Assembly: GCF_014217215.1 (NCBI RefSeq)
Contig: NZ_CP056080.1
Span: 1,488,001-1,552,000 of the forward strand
Origin: Rothia nasimurium
GTDB taxonomy: Bacteria > Actinomycetota > Actinomycetes > Actinomycetales > Micrococcaceae
Direction: 5' to 3'
DNA length: 64,000 bases
Both the position numbers and the translations under genes were made by a program. Shown in pieces: positions 10,701-17,172 of this stretch. Every line of letters begins with the position of its first letter. The stretch's first letter is position 1. Under the pieces are notes generated by a model. It was not told where the DNA came from. It did no database searches and saw nothing but the letters and a program-made list of their open reading frames with translations.

Positions 10701-13162
10701 TCCCCGTCTACGCGGGGAGCACCGCGGCTGTGCCCTGGGTACGGGCCTATGACACGGCTCATCCCCGTCTACGCGGGGAGCACGTTCTGCTTCTCGATCA
10801 GGGTGCACCCGTGCTCGGCTCATCCCCGTCTACGCGGGGAGCACATGGGGTACATCGGGGATTATGCCTTACCCGCGGGCTCATCCCCGTCTACGCGGGG
10901 AGCACATGGTGGACTCGAACCCTACGGGGTCGATAATGGGCTCATCCCCGTCTACGCGGGGAGCACGGGTCAGTACCGGCGCGGCCCTTTTCCACCCACG
11001 GCTCATCCCCGTCTACGCGGGGAGCACCGGCCCTCGGTATCGGTCATGCTGGCAAGGGTCGGCTCATCCCCGTCTACGCGGGGAGCACCTGAAGAAGATG
11101 AGCGCGGTCTGAAAGTCACCGGGCTCATCCCCGTCTACGCGGGGAGCACGGATTTTAGGGGGTTGGGAGATACCCCGACTGCGGCTCATCCCCGTCTACG
11201 CGGGGAGCACAGGGTTACCTTTGTGGCTCATATCGCCACCACCGGCTCATCCCCGTCTACGCGGGGAGCACTGGTTGCCGGTGGTTCTATGACCTATGCT
11301 CCCAGGCTCATCCCCGTCTACGCGGGGAGCACGTCTCCCATGACCCAGTAGCTGGCACTACCACCGGCTCATCCCCGTCTACGCGGGGAGCACTCTTGGG
11401 TAAGTAACTGAATCTCAGCCTTGGCCGGCTCATCCCCGTCTACGCGGGGAGCACTGGAAAAGGTCGGTCCGAACCTGCAGCGCACCCGGCTCATCCCCGT
11501 CTACGCGGGGAGCACACTGACTGGGTCCCGGCACGCTGCTGCACGACGGGCTCATCCCCGTCTACGCGGGGAGCACGATAGCTTCACGGATAATCACGGC
11601 TTACACTCCGGCTCATCCCCGTCTACGCGGGGAGCACTCTTTTGCCCAAGGCGGCGCTGGAACCTACGGCGGCTCATCCCCGTCTACGCGGGGAGCACTC
11701 GATGACCGAACATTAGGTTGCGCGCCATCCAGGCTCATCCCCGTCTACGCGGGGAGCACCTCCCGGAACAGTCGTCAAGCGAGGGGATATTCGGCTCATC
11801 CCCGTCTACGCGGGGAGCACGGATACACGCCATCCACAATAGAAGTGGAAATGGGCTCATCCCCGTCTACGCGGGGAGCACCCTCATAGGCATCGCCCAG
11901 CACCAGGGCGGCACGGCTCATCCCCGTCTACGCGGGGAGCACCTTCAAAAAATCCGGCATCAGCTGGATTAGCTCGGCTCATCCCCGTCTACGCGGGGAG
12001 CACCGCTACGCGCCATGACGTGCTCAACACGCATTCGGCTCATCCCCGTCTACGCGGGGAGCACCCTATGGCACGTAACGCCGCTGGTGTCGCCCTGGGC
12101 TCATCCCCGTCTACGCGGGGAGCACACTTGCCCTCACCTATCGCCGCGGTCTCTGGTAGGCTCATCCCCGTCTACGCGGGGAGCACGCCTACCGGCCAGG
12201 GTAGCCCCGTACACCTCCAGGCTCATCCCCGTCTACGCGGGGAGCACACAGTTGCCACAGTCCCACCCATCTCAATCATCGGCTCATCCCCGTCTACGCG
12301 GGGAGCACGGGAAGGCATCGCAACCCTCACCGTCCGAGCCCGGCTCATCCCCGTCTACGCGGGGAGCACTGCTGTGTTGGGGCCTGCTGATACCCCTTGC
12401 CCGGCTCATCCCCGTCTACGCGGGGAGCACACAAAGACATTCTGGAGTAGCCATGCCTCTGACGGCTCATCCCCGTCTACGCGGGGAGCACCACCAGCAC
12501 CACCACCGCCGCTATATCAAGGACGGCTCATCCCCGTCTACGCGGGGAGCACCCGTCCACAATCGCGTCACGGGCGACCAGCTTCGGCTCATCCCCGTCT
12601 ACGCGGGGAGCACGTTCTTGCGCTCTGGGGACTTCTCGTTAGGTTCGGCTCATCCCCGTCTACGCGGGGAGCACTCGTTGGTTCCCGGCGCTGTCCAGGC
12701 CATATCCGGCTCATCCCCGTCTACGCGGGGAGCACTAGCAGGTTATAGCGACAACAGGGTTCTACAGCGGCTCATCCCCGTCTACGCGGGGAGCACCCCG
12801 AAGGTCGGACGTGTGGGGGTCTCGGCTCCGGCTCATCCCCGTCTACGCGGGGAGCACAGAATTCCCATTCTGATGCGCCTTATCCGAATCGGCTCATCCC
12901 CGTCTACGCGGGGAGCACAAAGCATCAGCCACCTGAGCCTGTAGCTCACCCGGCTCATCCCCGTCTACGCGGGGAGCACGATTGAGGTGTGTTTGCTCCA
13001 TTGGGTGTTGCGGGCTCATCCCCGTCTACGCGGGGAGCACCCGATTTCTTGGCCTCGGGTGACCTTATCGCCCGGCTCATCCCCGTCTACGCGGGGAGCA
13101 CTTATTAACCTTGTAGAAGGTGATGGTGGTTTCCGGCTCATCCCCGTCTACGCGGGGAGCAC
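7761..13162 (-). CRISPR. Type I-E CRISPR array, 89 repeats and 88 spacers
   Basis: Counting by hand, 89 copies of a 28-bp repeat occur at a 61-bp period, leaving 33-bp intervals. Read on the minus strand the repeat begins GTGCTCCCCGCG and ends GGATGAGCC, the known actinobacterial I-E type; the stem is CCCCG/CGGGG and the predicted Cas6e-generated 5' handle ATGAGCC plus one base. The next base is G in about 63 of 87 units, so this is equally a 29-bp repeat with 32-bp spacers. crRNA runs right to left: the leader side is 13162 beside cas3, and the repeat at 7761 differs at its terminal base (A for G on the plus strand), as leader-distal repeats often do. Irregular units: a 34-bp interval (8216-8249), a 32-bp one (9254-9285), a 48-bp one (9314-9361) and a repeat truncated by 6 bp at 10152-10173. 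One spacer is duplicated in tandem (9573, 9634) and another is dispersed (9695, 10906). Otherwise the repeats are essentially invariant. Confidence 0.99.
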
Positions 13163-13220
13163 ACTTGCTGACATGGTAGAACACCGAGACAACAAGGAAA
13201 TTTACTTTACTTTTAGCCGG
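13163..13220 (-). promoter_or_regulatory. CRISPR leader (very short)
   Basis: Only 58 bp separate the first repeat in crRNA sense (ending at 13162) from the cas3 stop codon at 13221. It contains an A/T-rich core, AAAAGTAAAGTAAATTT on the minus strand. The leader and array promoter must therefore either fit in this space, overlap the 3' end of cas3, or the array is co-transcribed with cas3. Orientation is inferred from the repeat type, the degenerate distal repeat and the position of cas3. Confidence 0.6.
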
Positions 13221-16181
13221 CTAGCCCTCGATAATCATACCCGAATCTGCTTCCCGAAGAACTTCCAAGCCCAGTTCCTGCGAATAGCGCAACCTGTACC
13301 CGGCTAAGGAACATTCCATATTGGTATCTAGCAGAAGCACCAGCTCCCCTTTCAGTAGGTGATGCTGTTGCCAGGCAGAAAATTGATTCGTTTCTAAAGC
13401 CTTAAGGGCCAGGTCAAAAGGATTCTTGTTAGGTGCCCACCCCTTATCCGCAAACTGGTAGGGCAAACGGATAGAAGACCCTGCGAGCACGTTCGCCAGT
13501 TTCCAATCAGGTTTCTCTAAAGCGTCAGCCTCAAACATTAGATCCACGTATTCATCACCCAGTGGCCGGTAGGTCTGGCCACCATCGTCCGACTGCACCA
13601 CCAGCACTTCCAAGGTATCGTCCGTATCACGCACTTTAGCCTGAGATTTCAGCTCATCGGCATCGCCCATTACACCCTTTTCACCAAAGAAATCACACAA
13701 ATAGTCGATGCCTGAGCCAGGGCGCATAGAGTACGCGCCTGCTTTTCTCCGGCTCTCTGCTTCCTTGCTCTTCCATTCCTGGACGGCCTCCGCGTAGGTT
13801 TCAGCCCAGCCCTCAGGAACAGATGCCTGAGCAGAGTAAGCGCCCTGCACCAGTGCGCTTATATCAGCAGGAATCTGAAGTTTCTTACCCTCAAAATGAG
13901 GCATCAGCTGGGCATAGCTTGATAGCAGAATCGACCTGTCATAAATTTTTTCAGCAGATTCAGTAAAGACAGGGGCGGCATTTTCAGTTCCAAGTTCTTG
14001 GACACCGCGCACGTAGCACACCGGGTCAAGATGGTGGGGTGCCCTCTCCCCTGCCCTGTCATGACGGTGCAAACGCCCCATACGCTGTAGTACAAGGTCT
14101 ACCGGGGCGTGGTCCGTAATCATCACGTCAAAGTCAATGTCTAGAGACTGCTCAATGACTTGCGTCCCCACGACCACAAAACGCTCGGGACGCCCGGCTC
14201 CAGCACGGCTCTTTTTGCCCAAAGCTTCAACAAGCACCTTCTCATTTTTGACGCGGTCGCGCGCAATGAAACGAGAATGTACCAGCATCAGCTCATGCGG
14301 AGCAAAGATCCCCTGCAAGTGTTCATAGACTTCCTGGGCCCGGCTCACCGTATTACAGATAATGGCGGCACATCCCCCATTATTTTCGAGGGGCGCAAGC
14401 ACACTATCTAGCTCAGCAAAGGAATCATCAATGAGCCTGAGTGAAAATTCCTGTTGTTCCTTAGGCTGTTCGATCTCCCACTTCCTGGGTTCACCCGCGT
14501 TTTCAATGGAGACTGTATGAATCACGGGGTAGGAAAGATCCACGCTCTCCACAACAGGCTGAGAGACTTTAGCAGCTCCCCCGCGCCTACTTCTCCTAGC
14601 AGGCACCACACCTGGCTTAGACTTACGGAAACCCAGCCCCCGAGCGTAAGCCTGCATCAGCTTCTGCCTAGCTACCCCTGGCAAGGTAGCAGACATCAGA
14701 ATCACGGGGGCCTGCATCCTGCCCAACCATTCCAAGGCATTTTCAAGATAAACATTCATGTAGGCGTCGTAGGCGTGAACCTCGTCGATAACCAACACTT
14801 TCTCGCCCAACCCCAAGTGCCGCAGCATCACATGTTTGCTGGCGAGCGCCATCATCAGTACCTGGTCTACAGTGCCCACTACAAAATTAGAGAGCACTCC
14901 TTTCTTGCGGGAAAACCACTGATGCGCAATAACCCGAGCCTCTTCCTGGTGGCCTTTACGCCCCTCATCAGCGTGGATACCTGCAAACCGCATACGACTA
15001 AAATTTTCGTTGAGATTGCTTTTTGAATGCCCAAGGAACATGGAGATTGTCTCGTTACCGTGGGCGGCTTTTCGCCCCCAGTCCGCGACACGGTCAAAGA
15101 GGGCATCCGCGGTGGCTTGGGTGGGTGCGGCAAACATCAGGCCGTTTTTGCCGGTGGTGTGAGCTAGGATCTCTGCGGCAACCAGGCCTGCTTCTGTTTT
15201 TCCCTGGCCCATGGGGGCTTCAATGCACATAAGCCCGGTGCTTTGGAGGGAGCGGGCGGCCTCCACTACGACCTTTTGCATGGGACGCAGGGTAGCACCT
15301 GGTGGGAGGGAGAATCTGCTGGAATAGATTTCTTCTGGGCTCAAAGCGCTGAGGTCTTCAGGTTGCCAGGGCTGGCTAAGGTTTAGCTTTTCAAAGGCCT
15401 CTTGGGGTCGGGTTTCCTGGTGGGTAACCTGCCCGTAGGGGAAGTAGTCGGGGTTGGAAGCTATCCAGTCGCACATGATGGTTAGCCCGGTAATGAAGAA
15501 TTGGAGGTCAGGTTTCAAGCCGCCGTTTTCTAAGGCTTTTAGGATAGCGTGGCCTGCCTCCGTGGTTCTTTCGATGAAGCTGAGCAACTCGTCCCAGGCT
15601 TCTAGCCAGTTCTTAAATTTTGTGTCTTGCAGGACGCGTTGAACAAGCTCGGTGTCCCTGCCCTCAGCGTAGGCGGCCGCAGGTTTGCCGTGATGGGAGC
15701 CGCTCACCTGGGCCAGACTGTTGACGCTTGTTTCAGAAACAGCAGGGTACTTCTGTGCCAGCCAGTGCCTGATAATGCTATAGCTGTAGCGGGAGTGAGG
15801 GCAACGGTCTGTTACCTTGGTGAGGTCTAGCATAAAGTCATACCCAGCGTCCTCAATCCTTTGGCGGTAAACCAGAAGGTCAATATTTTGACGCGCATCT
15901 AGCTGCCCAGCGAATTCTGGGCTAGCTTTACCAATATCGTGGGTTCCCACCAACCAGGAAACAAGGGCTTGGGCTTCAGCTTCTTCAAGGTTCAGGCTTT
16001 TTTGAATCCACTGTTTGCTGCCGTCGGATAGCCAGTTCTCCCACAGATAGTGGGCCACCTGGGAACTATCCAGCATATGCTGGGCTAGGCTCATTCCTGT
16101 TGCGGGTGATTCTTCCTGCCCTGTCTTGGCCCAAAAAGTTTGAGCACCAGCAGATAAGGATTCGATAGGGTTAGTCTTCAC
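13221..16181 (-). CDS. cas3: CRISPR-associated helicase/nuclease Cas3, type I-E
   Basis: Effector nuclease-helicase recruited by Cascade to a completed R-loop; nicks and degrades target DNA. The 986-residue product has the full order: N-terminal HD nuclease (HDIGKASPEF at residues 81-90 and SHHGKP near 162), then an SF2 helicase with Walker A EAPMGQGKTE (321-330), DEVH box (466-469), MSATLPG (496-502) and motif VI QRMGRLHR (699-706), then a C-terminal domain. All catalytic residues are intact. Start is a GTG with AAAGGA ten bases upstream. It lies 34 bp after the RHH antitoxin gene on the same strand and its stop is 58 bp from the array, so toxin, antitoxin, cas3 and possibly the array may form one transcript. 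Confidence 0.97.
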   Translation of the reverse strand: MKTNPIESLSAGAQTFWAKTGQEESPATGMSLAQHMLDSSQVAHYLWENWLSDGSKQWIQKSLNLEEAEAQALVSWLVGTHDIGKASPEFAGQLDARQNIDLLVYRQRIEDAGYDFMLDLTKVTDRCPHSRYSYSIIRHWLAQKYPAVSETSVNSLAQVSGSHHGKPAAAYAEGRDTELVQRVLQDTKFKNWLEAWDELLSFIERTTEAGHAILKALENGGLKPDLQFFITGLTIMCDWIASNPDYFPYGQVTHQETRPQEAFEKLNLSQPWQPEDLSALSPEEIYSSRFSLPPGATLRPMQKVVVEAARSLQSTGLMCIEAPMGQGKTEAGLVAAEILAHTTGKNGLMFAAPTQATADALFDRVADWGRKAAHGNETISMFLGHSKSNLNENFSRMRFAGIHADEGRKGHQEEARVIAHQWFSRKKGVLSNFVVGTVDQVLMMALASKHVMLRHLGLGEKVLVIDEVHAYDAYMNVYLENALEWLGRMQAPVILMSATLPGVARQKLMQAYARGLGFRKSKPGVVPARRSRRGGAAKVSQPVVESVDLSYPVIHTVSIENAGEPRKWEIEQPKEQQEFSLRLIDDSFAELDSVLAPLENNGGCAAIICNTVSRAQEVYEHLQGIFAPHELMLVHSRFIARDRVKNEKVLVEALGKKSRAGAGRPERFVVVGTQVIEQSLDIDFDVMITDHAPVDLVLQRMGRLHRHDRAGERAPHHLDPVCYVRGVQELGTENAAPVFTESAEKIYDRSILLSSYAQLMPHFEGKKLQIPADISALVQGAYSAQASVPEGWAETYAEAVQEWKSKEAESRRKAGAYSMRPGSGIDYLCDFFGEKGVMGDADELKSQAKVRDTDDTLEVLVVQSDDGGQTYRPLGDEYVDLMFEADALEKPDWKLANVLAGSSIRLPYQFADKGWAPNKNPFDLALKALETNQFSAWQQHHLLKGELVLLLDTNMECSLAGYRLRYSQELGLEVLREADSGMIIEG

Positions 16182-16215
16182 AGTGGCGTTATCCTTTCGG
16201 GGCGCTCGTCAACTA

Positions 16216-16548
16216 CTAGGCAGAACGGGGCAGATATTGTTCTAGGGCTTCTCTCACCACAACAGAGGGCTTAACCTTCCGCTCTTTTGCGTAGGCTGCT
16301 AGGCGTTCTTTAAGGTCTGGGGTTACTCGCGCATTGATAGTGGGAGACTTGCCATCTATCTCTGCGGCGAGAGAAGGACGGCCTCGGGTAGCAGCCTGCA
16401 CTATTGCCTCCGCTTGAGCAACCCCCTCGGAGGTGCGGCCCTGGAATTGGGCGTTCTCTAAAGTTTCAAAATATTCGTCAGACTCCACCCAAGAAGATAG
16501 CTTCTGGCCAATAGCCTCTAGTTCCTCCAGGCTGTATTCCTTAGTCAC
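16216..16548 (-). CDS. Ribbon-helix-helix antitoxin-like protein
   Basis: A 110-residue protein whose C-terminal half carries a CopG/RHH DNA-binding fold: TINARVTPDLKERLAAYAKE (strand plus first helix) followed by KVKPSVVVREALEQYL. The N-terminal half is acidic and likely wraps the toxin; GRPSL in the middle is common in such antitoxins. I chose GTG 16548, which overlaps the toxin stop codon and has AAAGGAGC in front, over the frame opening at 16584. Gene order toxin-then-RHH matches the BrnT/BrnA type. RHH antitoxins usually repress their own promoter, and here the repressed transcript would include cas3, 34 bp downstream. Function is inferred from architecture. Confidence 0.75.
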   Translation of the reverse strand: MTKEYSLEELEAIGQKLSSWVESDEYFETLENAQFQGRTSEGVAQAEAIVQAATRGRPSLAAEIDGKSPTINARVTPDLKERLAAYAKERKVKPSVVVREALEQYLPRSA

Positions 16549-16834
16549 CTTGGTAGCTCCTTTCCTCAGAGTTTTGCACAGCACGCATGTAGGTCTTCCC
16601 CCGTAACTTCATACAGTGGAAGATAACGGTTTGAGGGTCTATCACGTAGGTAAAGACCTCTAGCAGATCACCGTTGAGCGCTGGGCCGATGTAGAGATTC
16701 GGGTCTGGTAGATGCGCTATGCGCGAAGGTTCAAAGGCTGAAAGATAGTGCTGGTAGTTCTTTATAGCGCACAGGGCATCTGCTTCCGTGTAGCCATGCT
16801 TGGAAGCACTGGGAAGAAAAATTACCTTCATCAT
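16541..16834 (-). CDS. BrnT-like toxin candidate
   Basis: A 97-residue protein in the first position of the two-gene module. Features: KHGYTEADALCAI near the N-terminus, PNLYIGPALNGDLLEVFTYV in the middle and IFHCMKLRGKTYM near the C-terminus. This resembles the small actinobacterial BrnT/RelE-fold proteins with the pattern HG-x-LYxGP-LEV-xHxMKLR-KY that sit upstream of RHH antitoxins. No ribosome binding site is clear in front of ATG 16834; the second Met codon follows immediately. A nine-base homopolymer (G on the plus strand, 16862-16870) lies about 28 bp upstream. RNase activity is an inference; family assignment is moderate. Confidence 0.65.
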   Translation of the reverse strand: MMKVIFLPSASKHGYTEADALCAIKNYQHYLSAFEPSRIAHLPDPNLYIGPALNGDLLEVFTYVIDPQTVIFHCMKLRGKTYMRAVQNSEERSYQGD

Positions 16835-16861
16835 TAATGTATCACAATATTCCTTCGAGTC

Positions 16862-16870
16862 GGGGGGGGG
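16862..16870. repeat. Homopolymeric G9 tract upstream of the toxin-antitoxin-cas3 operon
   Basis: Nine consecutive G (C on the transcribed strand of the toxin operon), 28-36 bp before the toxin ATG and so within the probable promoter or 5' leader. Tracts of this length can change by slippage. Confidence 0.8.
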
Positions 16871-16912
16871 TAAATCTGCAGGTGAACGACAGCCCCACCC
16901 AAAATCCTCATG

Positions 16913-16918
16913 TAACCT
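16913..16918 (+). promoter_or_regulatory. Possible -10 box of the crRNA-like RNA
   Basis: TAACCT fits the actinobacterial TAnnnT -10 consensus and would place transcription start near 16924-16926, exactly at the hairpin of the first pseudo-repeat. This would explain why that pseudo-repeat has no conserved bases before its stem. No convincing -35 is visible, so this is tentative. Confidence 0.35.
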
Positions 16919-16920
16919 AG

Positions 16921-17011
16921 AAAAGCACCGCCTATACGGTGATGACCCCTTGTAGATGAAGTATCTATCCAGGGATCACCTCATGCTCCTCGCGAAGACG
17001 AGATACTCTTA
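16921..17011 (+). ncRNA. CreR/CreA-like crRNA (one-spacer degenerate mini-CRISPR)
   Basis: Two degenerate copies of the array repeat flank one 33-nt pseudo-spacer. Pseudo-repeat 1 (16921-16949) matches the repeat at 18 of 23 positions from its stem onward: stem CACCG/CGGTG (16926-16930 / 16937-16941), loop CCTATA, then ATGACCCC as the 5' handle (array: ATGAGCCG). Its A-U pair replaces a C-G pair of the array stem, a compensatory change. Pseudo-repeat 2 (16983-17011) matches 16 of its first 20 bases (ATGCTCCTCGCGAAGACGAG) and also has a compensatory T-A pair, but its 3' handle part is degenerate. The distance between equivalent bases (G16930 and G16992) is 62 bp, against 61 in the array. Each copy keeps only what processing needs: hairpin and handle before the spacer, hairpin after it. 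The pseudo-spacer (16950-16982) begins TTGTAGATGAAGTATCTA and matches the cas promoter. Not annotated by ordinary CRISPR finders. Function inferred. Confidence 0.85.
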
Positions 17012-17037
17012 TCCTACCCGAAGAGCAAAAAGTAATG

Positions 17038-17072
17038 AACTTGTAAATTAAATATCTAGAACCCCTTGACAT
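17038..17072 (+). promoter_or_regulatory. Predicted Cascade-CreR binding site on the cas promoter
   Basis: AAC (17038-17040) followed by TTGTAAATTAAATATCTA (17041-17058). The 18 bases match the pseudo-spacer except at positions 6, 9 and 12; in type I-E Cascade, positions 6 and 12 are flipped out and do not pair. Positions 19-32 match only by chance (4 of 14). The last base of the triplet, C, equals the base following the pseudo-repeat-1 handle (C at 16949), as expected if it is PAM-derived. A 32-bp protospacer ends at 17072 and covers the -35 hexamer TTGACA at 17066-17071. A truncated match like this should permit binding without Cas3 cleavage. Confidence 0.8.
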
Positions 17073-17095
17073 GCCACTCTAGACAGAATTAGGCT
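17066..17095 (+). promoter_or_regulatory. Promoter of the cas8e-cas2 operon
   Basis: A consensus -35 TTGACA (17066-17071), 18-bp spacer and TAGGCT (17090-17095, TAnnnT type). Start is expected near 17102, leaving a leader of about 70 nt before the cas8e GTG. The -35 is covered by the predicted CreR target. Confidence 0.75.
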
Positions 17096-17172
17096 CTTAC
17101 TCAAGAACGCAGGGCGATGACGCCATCAAGACTCGCCCACACAGCCCCTAGACAAAATTTTAGGAGGATAGA

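Noticed and set aside
9695-10938. Duplicated spacer resembling a tRNA T-arm (GGTTCGAGTCC on the minus strand, followed by ACCA)
   Set aside because: The T-loop consensus fits but the stem bases beyond the first two pairs do not pair, and there is no acceptor arm. Probably chance, or a fragment of a mobile element's tRNA; not evidence for self-targeting.
7819-13307. Many overlapping plus-strand reading frames (up to 309 codons) within the array
   Set aside because: They are read-throughs of the repeats; the peptides repeat LIPVYAGST, AHPRLRGEH and SSPSTRGA in the three frames. The array is not coding.
16938-16980. Long imperfect hairpin GGTGAT...ATCACC with inner TAGAT/ATCTA, considered as a cas leader attenuator
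   Set aside because: It lies upstream of the cas promoter, so cannot attenuate that transcript, and the region is better explained by the mini-CRISPR.
17012-17043. Second pseudo-spacer after pseudo-repeat 2 (ATCCTACCC...) matching the complement of the cas8e ribosome binding site
   Set aside because: Only ATCCT plus scattered bases match, the flank (TCT) does not fit the PAM pattern, and pseudo-repeat 2 lacks a handle. Judged coincidental.
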